64,000 nt of DNA from Pinibacter sp031553495 (GTDB lineage: Bacteria; Bacteroidota; Bacteroidia; Chitinophagales; Chitinophagaceae), in assembly GCA_031553495.1 (NCBI GenBank), contig JAVBLN010000018.1, positions 144,173 through 208,172 on the forward strand, read 5' to 3'. The notes under the pieces are model-generated. The model searched no databases. It saw only the letters and a program-made list of their open reading frames with translations, and was not told where the DNA came from. Below are positions 9,610 to 18,790 of the stretch, piece by piece; within the stretch, counting starts at the first letter, position 1, and every line of letters starts with the position of its first letter. A program made the translations under genes and the position numbers.

Positions 9610-10350
9610 TTATTTCAGATAACCCTCCGGATACTCCACTTTTTCCAAAAAAAGTGCATGTGGCGGTACTGAAAAATCGGCTAGCGAACAGTCTTTTGCT
9701 TCAATTATTTTCCTGAAATCATTTATTGAATATTTTCCGCGGCCAATGCGAAGCATGGTGCCTGTCAATGCCCTCACCATTCCGCGAAGAAAACGGTTGC
9801 CTTTTACGTTATACACGAGGCATCCGTTTTCATTGATCCACTCGCTTTTATAAAGGTTGCAGTTAAATGTTTTTACTTGTGTGTTCCGTTTTGAAAAAGA
9901 GGTATAATCTGTGTACTCTTTTAAAATTGCGGCGGCTATGTGTAATTTATCTATATCAAGTGTGTAGGGAAAATAGTATGCCCTGTCTTGTAAAAACGGA
10001 TTTTTTTCATGGTAAATAAAATACTTGTATTCACGGCTCACTGCATCGAAGCGGCAATGCGCCTCCGCATGCATCGGGTGAATGTTTTTTACAGAAATAT
10101 CGTGTGGTAAAATGGCGTTCATTTTATAAATAGTATGTGGATTCAACTCATCGTCATAATCGAAATGAAAAAAATTTTGCAAAGCGTGAACTCCCGCATC
10201 CGTGCGGGATGATCCTGTGAGCGCTACAGGTTTTTTATGTATAATTTGAAAAACTTTTTCCACTTCAGCCTGAACCGAATGAGCGTTTTCCTGTATCTGA
10301 AAACCACTATATGCGGATCCGTTATATGCTATTTCGATAAAATATCTCAT
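9610..10350 (-). CDS. truA: tRNA pseudouridine(38-40) synthase TruA
   Basis: TruA isomerises uridines 38-40 in the anticodon stem-loop of many tRNAs. The 246-residue protein has the catalytic aspartate at Asp51 in SRTDAGVHA, the N-terminal RYFIEIAYNGSAYSGFQ strand-helix, and the C-terminal RFLRGMVRALTGTMLRIGRG motif of the family. Length is typical. The start ATG at 10350 leaves no room for an extended N-terminus. Repeat elements flank the gene on both sides. Confidence 0.95.
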   Translation of the reverse strand: MRYFIEIAYNGSAYSGFQIQENAHSVQAEVEKVFQIIHKKPVALTGSSRTDAGVHALQNFFHFDYDDELNPHTIYKMNAILPHDISVKNIHPMHAEAHCRFDAVSREYKYFIYHEKNPFLQDRAYYFPYTLDIDKLHIAAAILKEYTDYTSFSKRNTQVKTFNCNLYKSEWINENGCLVYNVKGNRFLRGMVRALTGTMLRIGRGKYSINDFRKIIEAKDCSLADFSVPPHALFLEKVEYPEGYLK

Positions 10351-10435
10351 TTGTTGTTGGTTGTTGGGAATGTAGTCATGAAAAATAAAACTTAAAATTC
10401 AAGAATTGTATAGCAACTATCACCCACCTATAATA

Positions 10436-10590
10436 CTATACGCAGTATAAATTTATGCATGAATGTGTCACTTCGCTGAATAGAATTACAACAGCACAAG
10501 GGAGTGACACAACGATGCTTAATAGTAGCACTACCGTTGATACCCAAAAAGAACATTGCACATTTCTATTCCGTGCGAAGTATAATAAAG
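10436..10590 (-). repeat. GYGACRC element, copy 5 (near full length, MITE-like)
   Basis: One of the most complete copies. One end reads ACTATACGCAGTATAAATTT and the other, inverted, TATACTTCGCACGGAATAG, an imperfect terminal inverted repeat. Inside are GAATAGAATTAC, GTGACAC at 10504-10510, and GCTTAATAGTAGC. It fills most of the gap between truA and the SanA-like gene. Confidence 0.82.
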
Positions 10591-10612
10591 TCTAACAACC
10601 AACGGCTATAAA

Positions 10613-11245
10613 CTATTCAATATTCACTTTTTCTCCAAGAAACCTTGGCTTTGTTCCTATTAAATAATCAATATAAGCTTTGCACCTGGCGAGTTTTTCG
10701 CGTTGCTTTGTTTTAAATCCTGCATATTTATCTACATCTTTTGCATTGAATCCAACTGCATTAATGCCTTCTTTATTTGCTATGAAAATAGCTCTTTCGT
10801 TATGAAATGGCTGTGAAATAATAGTAGCGGATTGTTGCCCGAATATTTCTCTCAATCTTATTACAGAATCAAACGTTCTGAAGCCTGCATAATCAAGGAA
10901 TATCACATTTGAATCAATGCCGCGGGCAATAAGATCGGTTTTCATATCAAGCGGTTCATTATATTCTTTTCGCCCATTATCGCCACTGATTACCAGGTAT
11001 TTTATTTTTCCTGCTTTCAATAGTGTTTCTGCCGCATCAATCCTGTAGTTATAATACAAGTTCGGATAACCATTGCTTAGCAATTTTGAGCAACCCAATA
11101 ATAATCCAACCTTGTTAAAGGGTATAGAGGTATCTGTATATAATTTATTGGCAGCACACTTTTTTATACTGTAATTGGCTATTGCTATAAATGCAAAAGC
11201 CAATGCCAACAATACTAATGATGCAAGCAAAATTTTTTTAAACAT
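10613..11245 (-). CDS. SanA/YdcF-like DUF218 membrane protein
   Basis: A 210-residue protein with one N-terminal transmembrane helix (about residues 5-23) and a DUF218 domain: a GLLLGCSKL strand, NLYYNYRIDAAETLL helix, YLVISGDNGRKEYNEP, and FDSVIRLREIFG with the QPFHNERAIFIAN segment. The SanA/ElyC/YdcF family is linked to envelope barrier function and peptidoglycan or cell-surface carbohydrate metabolism, but the enzymatic activity is not settled. The stop of the upstream DUF4476 gene is only 29 bp before its start, so the two are probably cotranscribed. Confidence 0.85.
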   Translation of the reverse strand: MFKKILLASLVLLALAFAFIAIANYSIKKCAANKLYTDTSIPFNKVGLLLGCSKLLSNGYPNLYYNYRIDAAETLLKAGKIKYLVISGDNGRKEYNEPLDMKTDLIARGIDSNVIFLDYAGFRTFDSVIRLREIFGQQSATIISQPFHNERAIFIANKEGINAVGFNAKDVDKYAGFKTKQREKLARCKAYIDYLIGTKPRFLGEKVNIE

Positions 11246-11274
11246 GAAAATTTTTTTCCGGTAAACGATAGCGT

Positions 11275-12522
11275 TTATCTTTTAATCATTGCTTTGAACT
11301 GATTTTGATAATACTGGGTTTGCATTAAATCTTCCAGTGTGTAAAAGTTATATGTATCTAACGTGAAAGGATATGCGGCTTCTAGAAGGCGGTATTTACT
11401 TTCATCGTTTGAAAACAACTCACTTATAGCTCTTAATTGCTTTACGGTAAAACAACGCGATTTCAAAAGTTTTTTTGTTGTGGCAATTTTATCGTTCAGG
11501 TCTTCCTGTGATACCAGTTTCACTCGGAGCTTGTCAATATCGCTTTCAGAAGCAAGGTTTTTACAATCGGAATTATCAATACGTACCTGGTTGTGCTTTT
11601 CCTGTTCTTCCGGTTTTTGTTCCACCAGTTCAGGTTGTTGTTTTACTTCAGGTTGCGTTTCTACTTTGGGAGCAGGTGTTTCCGGTACAACCGCAACAGC
11701 AGGTTTGCTTTCTTCAACCACAACACTTTCCTGCATTAAAGGAATAGAAACGTAAACTGTATCGATTCCTTCTTCCGAAGTAACCACATATTCCTGCACG
11801 AAGGCAAATGGGGTAGTAGTTTCAGTTATTTTTTTGATTGCTGAAAGACTTCGTTTGGTAGCAGCGGCATTTTCAGTGGCAGCGGCAGATTCAACAATTG
11901 CGGAAGCTGTATCTGCCACAACCGGAGCTGTAGCCAATTCTTTCTTAGCTTCTTCTACAGGCGGAGTGGTAACAATAGTAACCGGAGTTGTATTTGCCTG
12001 AGTTACATTTTCCGGTTTGGCCTGTTCTGGGGCGGTTTGAGTAACTGCTACTGTTTTTGGTTCCGGTTTGTTTTGATACAGTATACTGCTATCGTTCACA
12101 ACGTTTGATAACAACGAAGAAAACGCGTCTGTTTTTTTCTCACCTGTTACTGTAGTTGCAATTGGGTTTGCAGCTTCATTGTTGCGGTTCATTACCACAT
12201 CCAGTGTTTGCATATTGAAAAGTCCCCAGCCTTTTTCAAGGAAGTTTTTCAATTGAAAACCTGCGTCTTTGTTGTTTATATTCACAACAAAAGTTTGTTC
12301 CGGAAATGCGTTTTTAGGGAATCCAACTGCAAATTGGTATGCCTGTGCTTTCAGGTTTGATAAAATAATATAGCCGCCTTCGCTGGAACTACGGGTTTTT
12401 CCATCCATCGACACATAAAATGGCTGACGGTTGTCAGACTGAATGTAAACAAAGTAGTCTTTCTGACTAAAAGCTGAAAAGCCTGCACATAAGAATATCA
12501 AAATGGTAAAAACTGACTTCAT
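11275..12522 (-). CDS. Secreted DUF4476-domain protein
   Basis: A 415-residue protein. Residues 1-19 are a signal peptide (cut near FSQ). An N-terminal beta-rich domain extends to about residue 110. The middle (about 130-320) is low-complexity, rich in Ala, Thr, Val, Pro and Glu, and is probably a flexible linker. The C-terminal 95 residues match DUF4476: paired Cys (DNSDCKNLAS and SRCFTVKQL), then LLEAAYPFTLDTYNFYTLEDL. DUF4476 is common in Bacteroidota surface proteins and has no known activity. It is the first gene of a probable two-gene unit with the SanA-like gene. Confidence 0.82.
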   Translation of the reverse strand: MKSVFTILIFLCAGFSAFSQKDYFVYIQSDNRQPFYVSMDGKTRSSSEGGYIILSNLKAQAYQFAVGFPKNAFPEQTFVVNINNKDAGFQLKNFLEKGWGLFNMQTLDVVMNRNNEAANPIATTVTGEKKTDAFSSLLSNVVNDSSILYQNKPEPKTVAVTQTAPEQAKPENVTQANTTPVTIVTTPPVEEAKKELATAPVVADTASAIVESAAATENAAATKRSLSAIKKITETTTPFAFVQEYVVTSEEGIDTVYVSIPLMQESVVVEESKPAVAVVPETPAPKVETQPEVKQQPELVEQKPEEQEKHNQVRIDNSDCKNLASESDIDKLRVKLVSQEDLNDKIATTKKLLKSRCFTVKQLRAISELFSNDESKYRLLEAAYPFTLDTYNFYTLEDLMQTQYYQNQFKAMIKR

Positions 12523-12605
12523 AATTTTTCAATGTTACAGCAAAACTACTTTAAAATGTATTTAGCCTTGTCTTGAGGCATAACATTTTTCGGAATGTGC
12601 CCTTT

Positions 12606-12686
12606 GCTCAATAGAATTACTACCGTACAAGAGTGCGACGCAAGAAAAGTTTAATAGTGGCACTAATGCCCAGCCCATAAAAAAAT
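12606..12686 (-). repeat. GYGACRC element, copy 6
   Basis: GCTCAATAGAATTACTACCG, GAGTGCGACGCAAG (last base differs from the usual C), a TTTAATAGTGGCAC box and an A tract. It lies in the divergent gap between the DUF4476 and M1 peptidase genes. Confidence 0.75.
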
Positions 12687-12768
12687 GTTAGCACACATGT
12701 CTTTTACCATTTTTTTTAGAATTATAATCCTTTTCAACTATATCTTTAAGCCTTATTAATAAAAAAGT

Positions 12769-15264
12769 ATGAGGAAAAAGTTTTTATTACTTGCAGCTTG
12801 CGGCATTCTGTTGTTTGCCGGGGCTATAGCACAAACAATAGAATCGACGGGCAATAATCCTTTAACCTACCGTGCAACTGCAACTAAGATCAACGATCTG
12901 GTACACACAAAATTGCAGGTGAAATTCGATTACGATAAATCATATATGTATGGAAACGTGTGGCTTACTCTTCAGCCGCATTTTTACAATACTGATTCAT
13001 TGGCCCTGGATGCGAAAGGAATGGAAATAAAAAAAGTGGCCATTGTAAAGGGTTCCGCTAACACACCCCTGAAGTACGATTATGATGGTATGCTATTACA
13101 TATTAAATTGGATAAAAAGTATAAAGGCGGGGAAAAATATACCATTTTTATTGACTATGTGGCAAAGCCAAATGAGTTGAAAGTAACTGGTAGTGCCGCC
13201 ATTACGGATGCCAAGGGTTTATACTTCATAAATCCGAAAGGAGAAGAAAAAAACAAGCCAACCCAAATATGGACTCAGGGAGAAACTGAAGCAACCTCCG
13301 TATGGTGCCCTACAATTGATAAGCCCAACCAAAAGACCACGCAGGAAATTTATATGACTGTTCCGGATAAATATGTTTCGTTATCAAACGGTCTTTTGAT
13401 TAGCTCAAAAAAGAACGCGGACGGAACAAGAACGGATTACTGGAAAATGGATTTACCACATGCCCCATACCTGATGTTTATGGGAGTTGGCGATTATGCC
13501 ATTGTAAAAGATAAATTCGGTAATAAGGAAGTTAGCTATTATGTTGAAAAAGAGTATGCTCCTGTTGCCCGAAGAATATTTGGGAATACTCCGGAAATGA
13601 TCGCGTATTTCAAACGCATAACCGGCGTGGATTATGTTTGGCCAAAATATGCGCAGATTGTTGGTCGCGATTATGTAAGCGGTGCCATGGAAAATACAAC
13701 ATCCACCCTTTTCCAGGAAGGTGCACAACAAGATGCCAGGGAACTGGTGGATGGCAATGCCTGGGAAAGTACAATTGCTCATGAACTTTTTCATCACTGG
13801 TTTGGCGACCTGGTAACGGCGGAAAGCTGGAGCAACCTGACCATAAACGAATCATTCGCCAACTATAGCGAGACCTTATGGGATGAATATAAAAAAGGTA
13901 AAGACGCCGCGGATGAGCAGAATTATAAGGATATGAGCGACTATTTACAAAGCAATAGCAACAAAAAAGACCTCGTTCGTTTCTGGTATAAAGACAAAGA
14001 AGACATGTTTGACGCAGTAAGCTATCAAAAAGGTGGCCGCATTTTACATATGCTGCGCAATTATGTTGGCGACAGCGCTTTCTTCAAATCTTTGAATAAT
14101 TTTCTTGTAACCAATAAATTTAAAGCCGCCGAGGCGCAAAATCTTCGCCTGGCTTTTGAAGAAGTTACAGGCAGAGACCTTAACTGGTTCTTTAATCAAT
14201 GGTATTACGGTTACGGACAACCGAATTTAATTATTGATTACAACTACAATGATGCTTCTAAACAGGTTAGCGTAATTATAAAACAAACGCAAAGCGGCGA
14301 CAAGGTTTTTCGCCTTCCGTTTGCTATTGATGTTTATAACGGCACATCCAAAGTGCGCTATAATGTAGAAATGACGGAAAGAGAGCAGACATTTACGTTC
14401 CCCGCTTCCAGCAAACCCGATCTTGTAAATGTAGATGGAGATAAAATGTTGCTATGCGAAAAAACAGATAATAAATCATTAGCCGAATTTATTTTCCAAT
14501 ATAAGTATGCCGGAAGTTACCTTGACAGGCGTGAAGCGATAGATGCCTGCGCCAAAGCACAGGACAATGCCGATGCGAGGGAATTGCTAAAACTGGCAGT
14601 GAAAGATAAATATCACGGATTGCGCAATTACGCTTTAGGTAAATTAAAAATGGACAACTCAACCGTTAGAAGCAGTTTCGAATCTTTGATTGTTGATATC
14701 GCGAAAAACGATAAAAACGCACCAGTTAAAGCAAAAGCTATAAGCCTGCTTACGGAGTACGACAAACCGGAATACATGGCCATATTTGAAAGAGCTATCA
14801 GCGATTCTTCTTATAGTGTGGCCGGAGAAGCGCTGATCGCTTTGCAAAAAAACGATATGGCTGTTGCGTTAGCAAAGGCACAACAATTGAAAAACCAACC
14901 TGCAAAAGGAACATTATTCGAAGCTATTAGCAGCATATTGATAAATGCCGGTTCGGAAAACGATTTCGATTTTATTGCCAGTGGTTTTGAGAAACTTCCT
15001 TTATCGGAAGCCAAAATGGAAATGTTGCAGCCATTCGCGGATTATATAGCAAAAATGAGCAAAACAGAATTGGTAAAAAAAGGCGTTGATTTGATTGTGG
15101 ATTTTCGTGAAAGCATACCGGCAAAGTATAAATCGCAGCTTTCTCCTTACATAAACAATATGATTCTGTTGGGAATCGCTAATAAAAAGAAGTCACAATT
15201 GACCGGGGCAGCCAGCGCGTCTGTTCAGGAACAGATAGATTATATCAGGTCTAAAGCGAAGTAG
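12769..15264 (+). CDS. Secreted M1-family metallopeptidase (aminopeptidase N-like)
   Basis: A zinc aminopeptidase of 831 residues with a signal peptide (about 1-21). The exopeptidase motif GAMEN is at 305-309 and the zinc site HELFH at 338-342 with the third ligand Glu361 (NESFANYSE). The N-terminal saddle domain covers about 35-240 and the catalytic domain 240-500. The C-terminal 270 residues are helical with HEAT-like repeats. The family removes N-terminal residues from peptides; with an export signal this one should act in the periplasm or outside. A strong terminator follows at 15293. Confidence 0.93.
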   Translation: MRKKFLLLAACGILLFAGAIAQTIESTGNNPLTYRATATKINDLVHTKLQVKFDYDKSYMYGNVWLTLQPHFYNTDSLALDAKGMEIKKVAIVKGSANTPLKYDYDGMLLHIKLDKKYKGGEKYTIFIDYVAKPNELKVTGSAAITDAKGLYFINPKGEEKNKPTQIWTQGETEATSVWCPTIDKPNQKTTQEIYMTVPDKYVSLSNGLLISSKKNADGTRTDYWKMDLPHAPYLMFMGVGDYAIVKDKFGNKEVSYYVEKEYAPVARRIFGNTPEMIAYFKRITGVDYVWPKYAQIVGRDYVSGAMENTTSTLFQEGAQQDARELVDGNAWESTIAHELFHHWFGDLVTAESWSNLTINESFANYSETLWDEYKKGKDAADEQNYKDMSDYLQSNSNKKDLVRFWYKDKEDMFDAVSYQKGGRILHMLRNYVGDSAFFKSLNNFLVTNKFKAAEAQNLRLAFEEVTGRDLNWFFNQWYYGYGQPNLIIDYNYNDASKQVSVIIKQTQSGDKVFRLPFAIDVYNGTSKVRYNVEMTEREQTFTFPASSKPDLVNVDGDKMLLCEKTDNKSLAEFIFQYKYAGSYLDRREAIDACAKAQDNADARELLKLAVKDKYHGLRNYALGKLKMDNSTVRSSFESLIVDIAKNDKNAPVKAKAISLLTEYDKPEYMAIFERAISDSSYSVAGEALIALQKNDMAVALAKAQQLKNQPAKGTLFEAISSILINAGSENDFDFIASGFEKLPLSEAKMEMLQPFADYIAKMSKTELVKKGVDLIVDFRESIPAKYKSQLSPYINNMILLGIANKKKSQLTGAASASVQEQIDYIRSKAK

Positions 15265-15292
15265 CCGTATTTGTGAATTTTCATACAGCAAG

Positions 15293-15322
15293 AAAGCTCC
15301 CGGTTATCAGGGAGCTTTTTTG
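15293..15322 (+). terminator. Intrinsic terminator of the M1 peptidase gene
   Basis: Arms AAGCTCCC and GGGAGCTT enclose GGTTATCA and lead into TTTT. It begins about 30 bp after the stop. Confidence 0.88.
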
Positions 15323-15330
15323 CTGTAGCC

Positions 15331-15440
15331 TATACTTTACACAGCATACTAAAGTGCGTTGTTTTTTTATGGCATCAGCAGATGTGCTACTATTGAGCAT
15401 CGTTGTGTCACTCACTTGTACGGCAGGAATGCTATGGAGC
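15331..15440 (+). repeat. GYGACRC element, copy 7 (with left terminal segment)
   Basis: TATACTTTACACAGCATAC, a T run, GTGCTACTATTGAGC, GTTGTGTCAC at 15403-15412, then CGGCAGGAATGCTATGGAGC. It follows the M1 terminator directly. Confidence 0.8.
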
Positions 15441-15460
15441 AAGTTGCAAGTTGCCAGTGT

Positions 15461-15556
15461 ATAACCACAAGGGTCACTATAGAGGTTACAAGAACTGGTA
15501 GCAATTCGGCCTACCCTTGTGTGCCTTGTGCCTTCCATTGTGCCCCTTGTGGTTAA
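15461..15556. repeat. Imperfect inverted repeat built on CCACAAGGG
   Basis: The left arm ATAACCACAAGGGTCACTAT (15461-15480) is complementary, with few mismatches, to CATTGTGCCCCTTGTGGTTA (about 15536-15555). CCTTGTGTGCCTTGTG lies between them. A related one-sided sequence (CACAAGGGGCACAATAGAGG) occurs near 41925. Function unknown. Confidence 0.6.
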
Positions 15557-15661
15557 AATACCAGTAACCAACGTTACCAAGCCCAAAATAAAGTAATACG
15601 CTAAAAAATTAATTCAAGCAGCTTCTCAATTCATTAATTTCGTTATCTAAAATGAATTAAT

Positions 15662-16378
15662 ATGGAATCAATAAAAGGGAAAACCGCGTTGGTAACCGGA
15701 GCTGGTAAAGGAATTGGAAAAGCTATAGCAATGGCGCTGGCAAAAGAAGGCGTTCATGTTGGGCTTATCGCCCGTACCAGTGGTGATTTGGAAAAAATTG
15801 CTTCCGGTATTAAATCTTTAGGAGTAAGATCCGCTATTGCCACCGCTGATGTATCGGACATACAGCAGGTAAACGAAGCTGTGCAAGGCATAGTAAATAA
15901 TCTTGGAGAAATTGATATCCTTATCAATAACGCCGGAGTTGGAAAGTTTGGTAATTTTCTTGATCTCACTCCGGAAGAGTGGGAACAAATTATTAAAGTA
16001 AATCTTTTAGGAGTGTATTATGTTACCCGCGCCGTACTGCCTTCTATGATGGAAAGAAAAACCGGCGATATTATCAATATTGCTTCTACAGCCGGTTTGC
16101 GCGGCGCTGCCGTAACAAGTGCTTATAGCGCTTCCAAATTCGGATTAATTGGCTTATCGGAATCGTTGATGTATGAGGCACGCAAACATAATATTCGCGT
16201 TACCGCGCTTACGCCAAGCACCGTGGCTACAGATATGTCTATCAATCTTAAATTAACAGATGGGAATCCTGATAAAGTAATGCAGGCCGGAGATATAGCC
16301 GAAATCGTTATCTCGCATCTTAAACTGAATCGCCGCATTTTTATTAAAGATGCAAGTATGTGGTCTACTAATCCATAA
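15662..16378 (+). CDS. SDR-family oxidoreductase, 3-ketoacyl-ACP reductase-like
   Basis: A 238-residue classical short-chain dehydrogenase/reductase. The NAD(P)-binding motif TGAGKGIG starts near residue 12 and NNAGVG near 88. The catalytic Ser lies in NIASTAG and YSASKFG carries the catalytic Tyr and Lys. The fold resembles FabG, which reduces 3-ketoacyl-ACP, but this subgroup also contains many reductases of unknown substrate, so I do not name it fabG. It is monocistronic, with a shared terminator immediately downstream. Confidence 0.85.
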   Translation: MESIKGKTALVTGAGKGIGKAIAMALAKEGVHVGLIARTSGDLEKIASGIKSLGVRSAIATADVSDIQQVNEAVQGIVNNLGEIDILINNAGVGKFGNFLDLTPEEWEQIIKVNLLGVYYVTRAVLPSMMERKTGDIINIASTAGLRGAAVTSAYSASKFGLIGLSESLMYEARKHNIRVTALTPSTVATDMSINLKLTDGNPDKVMQAGDIAEIVISHLKLNRRIFIKDASMWSTNP

Positions 16379-16398
16379 GAGCAATTATATATCAAGGC

Positions 16399-16458
16399 AA
16401 AATTCAATAACCGGTTACATCAACTTTTAAAGATCCGGTTATTGAATTTTGTTTTTTT
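16399..16458. terminator. Bidirectional terminator between the SDR and TPM genes
   Basis: Two perfectly complementary 16-nt arms (16399-16414 and 16435-16450) built on CAATAACCGG, followed on the plus strand by G and seven T. It sits between convergent genes and overlaps the last codon of the TPM gene. Confidence 0.85.
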
Positions 16459-17260
16459 ACCAGCTTCCACTGGCGCCGCCACCGCCACCACTACCACCAC
16501 CGAAACCCCCAAAGCCGCCCCCACCGCCGAAACCACCGCCACCAAAACCACCACCGCCACCATGCCAGTCATCATCGCCAGAGGGAAACCATATGGGTGG
16601 TCCCCAGCCTCTATAACCTCTTCTGCTAAGCATGCCACCGCCACCACCGCCTTTTTTGCCGGCAAAAATGATAATGATTACAATTATAATGATAATAAAA
16701 GGCAAGATGGAGCGTCCTGCTTTGGCTTCACTCCGGCCTCTCTCATTATACCCCGGAGGAGCTTTGTATTCTCCCGCTGCGGCTTTAATGATGGCATCTG
16801 TTGCTTCATCAAGCCCTCGGTAATAGTTACCTTCTCTGAAGTTAGGAGCCAGCTCATTCTCTATAATACGTTTTGCCAGCGCATCCGGTATAGCACCTTC
16901 CAACCCATAGCCTGTTTCAATCCTTATTTTTTTATCATTTAAAGCTATCAGTATTACGGCTCCGTTGTTTGTTTCTTTATTTCCTACACCCCAGTCACGC
17001 AGAATTTTCAAAGCATACTCCTGAACATCGTAGTCTCCTGTGGTGTTTACAATAACTACAGCAATCTGAATGGAAGTGCTGTCGTCATACTCAACCAGTT
17101 TTCGTTCCAGTGCATCTTTTTGATCTGTTGTAAGCGTATTGGTATAATCATTTACCAGCCTTGGTGGGTTTGGTTTTGCAGGAATATCTTGCGCCAAACA
17201 AAAACCGGCCGAAAGAAAAAATAATAAAAAGGAAAGAATTATTTGTTTCATGAGCTTCAT
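16457..17260 (-). CDS. TPM-domain membrane protein, YgcG type
   Basis: A 267-residue protein: signal peptide (1-23), TPM domain (about 35-155, with LVNDYTNTLTTDQKDALERKL and RIETGYGLEGAIPDALAKRI), one transmembrane helix of repeated Ile (about 185-200) and a long Gly-rich tail ending in GASGSW. TPM domains occur in chloroplast PSII-repair and bacterial envelope proteins; a phosphatase activity has been proposed for some. It is the third gene of a LemA-TPM-TPM set (spacings 20 and 45 bp), a conserved pairing, so the three proteins probably act together at the membrane. Confidence 0.9.
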   Translation of the reverse strand: MKLMKQIILSFLLFFLSAGFCLAQDIPAKPNPPRLVNDYTNTLTTDQKDALERKLVEYDDSTSIQIAVVIVNTTGDYDVQEYALKILRDWGVGNKETNNGAVILIALNDKKIRIETGYGLEGAIPDALAKRIIENELAPNFREGNYYRGLDEATDAIIKAAAGEYKAPPGYNERGRSEAKAGRSILPFIIIIIVIIIIFAGKKGGGGGGMLSRRGYRGWGPPIWFPSGDDDWHGGGGGFGGGGFGGGGGFGGFGGGSGGGGGASGSW

Positions 17261-17305
17261 TCAAAAGGCAGGCAAAGTTTATAAACAGCTTTGCCTGCCT
17301 TATAA

Positions 17306-17761
17306 TTATTTACCGAAAACAATATCGTCCGGTAATTCATTTTTGTCCTTGCTGTCGTATGGAAAGTGAAATTGCAGGGCTTCACCAATATCGTTGATCA
17401 CTCTGCAAATTCCGGTAGCGTAATGCTCGCTTCTAAAATGATTGAGCATTTGAGAAATTTCGCTGTTCCAGAAATGATGCCCGGTTTTTTTATGAATACC
17501 TTCATCGCCATAAATGGCCGCTTGCTTGTCTTTGACAGCCAGGTAAATAAGCACAGCATTATGATGAAAAGTTGCGCTCATTTTTAGCTGTTGGAAGATT
17601 TCCCTCGCTCTGTCAATAGCCTCCACAAACCGGCATCTGCTTTCGATAAACACGCGGATTTCGCCGCTTGTGTTACGTTCTGCCTGCTTTATGGCAGCAA
17701 CGATATTTGCAGACTCATGGCTATCTAAGAAGGTTTTTTTTGATAAAGAAAACGGTGCCAT
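17306..17761 (-). CDS. Short TPM-domain protein
   Basis: A 151-residue protein without signal peptide. It consists of a TPM domain: AIKQAERNTSGEIRVFIESR, an AREIFQQLKM helix, NAVLIYLAVKDKQAAIYGDEGI and HFWNSEISQMLNHF. It lacks the transmembrane segment found in longer relatives and may be the soluble partner. It lies between lemA-like and ygcG-like genes with 20- and 45-bp gaps, so it is almost certainly cotranscribed with them. Confidence 0.87.
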   Translation of the reverse strand: MAPFSLSKKTFLDSHESANIVAAIKQAERNTSGEIRVFIESRCRFVEAIDRAREIFQQLKMSATFHHNAVLIYLAVKDKQAAIYGDEGIHKKTGHHFWNSEISQMLNHFRSEHYATGICRVINDIGEALQFHFPYDSKDKNELPDDIVFGK

Positions 17762-17781
17762 TAGTATGCAGATTTATTGTT

Positions 17782-18384
17782 TTAGAAATTAACTTCCGGA
17801 GCCCTGTCCGATCCCGGAGTCGCTTCAAAATACCCTTTGGGTTTAAAGCCCAGAAAGCTTGAGTACAGGTTATTAGGAAATGCCCGTATAGATGAATTAT
17901 AAGTTTGTACGGCATCGTTAAAATCTTTGCGGGCAACAGCTATCCTGTTTTCCGTGCCTTCAAGTTGCGCTTGCAGCTCTTGGAAATTCTGAGTGGCTTT
18001 CAATTCGGGATATCGTTCCACTGATACAAGCAGCCTGCTTAAAGCACCGGATAATTCCCCTTGGGCTTTTTGAAATTCGGCGATTTTTTCAGGAGAAAGG
18101 TCGTCGGCATTTACTTGTACAGATGTTGCTTTTGCCCTTGCCTCCACAACTTTTGTAAGCGTTTCCTGTTCAAAATTGGCGGCACCTTTCACGGTATTCA
18201 CCAGGTTGGGAATAAGTTCGGCACGCCGTTGATATTGAGTTTGTACATTACCCCATTTACCTTTTACGTTTTCTTCAAGTCCCACGGCTTTACGCTGAAA
18301 ACTGACTGCGCCGCAACCGCCGCAACCTACTACCAGTACAATAATTCCAAGAATGATCCACAGTATGAGTTTATTCGTGCTCAT
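17782..18384 (-). CDS. LemA-family protein
   Basis: A 200-residue protein with an N-terminal hydrophobic helix (about 6-24, ending GCGGCGAV) and the cytosolic or periplasmic helical LemA domain: GLEENVKGKWGNVQTQYQRR, AELIPNLVNTVKGAANFEQE, GALSRLLVSVERYPELKATQ and NNLYSSFLGF. LemA proteins have no proven biochemical role; their genes usually sit beside TPM-domain genes, as here. It is the first gene of the three-gene unit. Confidence 0.93.
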   Translation of the reverse strand: MSTNKLILWIILGIIVLVVGCGGCGAVSFQRKAVGLEENVKGKWGNVQTQYQRRAELIPNLVNTVKGAANFEQETLTKVVEARAKATSVQVNADDLSPEKIAEFQKAQGELSGALSRLLVSVERYPELKATQNFQELQAQLEGTENRIAVARKDFNDAVQTYNSSIRAFPNNLYSSFLGFKPKGYFEATPGSDRAPEVNF

Positions 18385-18477
18385 GATAAATTATTTTTTG
18401 TAAAAGTTAAAGATACGATTGGAAAGTTGAAAATTGAAAGGCGAAAGTTTTGTCCGTTAAAAGACCGGTCTATAAAT

Positions 18478-18590
18478 TACTCTACACAGCCTAAAATGTG
18501 TAAAGATTTTTTTGGGTTAACCGGCGGTAGTGCTACTATTAAGCATCGTTGTGTCACTCACTTGTACGGTAGTAATGCTATTGAGCAAGT
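18478..18590 (+). repeat. GYGACRC element, copy 8 (left half of a composite)
   Basis: TACTCTACACAGCC, a T run, TTAACCGGCGGTAGTGC, CTATTAAGC, GTTGTGTCAC, TTGTACGGTAGTAATG and CTATTGAGC. It continues directly into the 7-bp-period tract GTTGGCAGTAAGCAGTAGGC. Confidence 0.83.
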
Positions 18591-18625
18591 TGGCAGTAAG
18601 CAGTAGGCGGTTGGCAGTAGAGGGT
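18590..18625. repeat. GGCAGTA-type 7-bp-period tract
   Basis: TTGGCAGTAAGCAGTAGGCG followed by GTTGGCAGTAGAGG: diverged heptamers of the GGCAGTA type. The same tract occupies the same place in the composite at 36.3 kb. Confidence 0.7.
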
Positions 18626-18640
18626 TCAGAAATCAGTATA

Positions 18641-18679
18641 TCCAGGTATCCTACGCCTTAAAGGTGTAGGATACCTGGA
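18641..18679. repeat. TCCTACACCT-type palindrome
   Basis: Arms of 19 nt (18641-18659 and 18661-18679) with one G-T type mismatch and a single-base centre. The arm contains GGTATCCTACGCCTT. No T tract follows, so it is not a clear terminator. Confidence 0.8.
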
Positions 18680-18708
18680 TCCTGTTTTACAAGCTTGGAT
18701 ATTTTTAG

Positions 18709-18790
18709 CCGATGAATAGAATTACAACCGATGAACGAAATGCGACGCAACGATGATGCCATGAAATACTGCAGCCGGTATCATAATAAT
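18709..18790 (-). repeat. GYGACRC element, copy 9 (right half of a composite)
   Basis: GCCGATGAATAGAATTAC, AATGCGACGCAACGATGATG and GCAGCCGGTATCATAAT. It is inverted relative to copy 8, so the composite 18478-18790 has inverted ends. Confidence 0.78.

Noticed and set aside
16442..16942. Plus-strand frame of 166 codons rich in Thr/Ala
   Set aside because: It is antisense to the Gly-rich tail and TPM domain of the gene at 16457; repetitive GGC codons create it.
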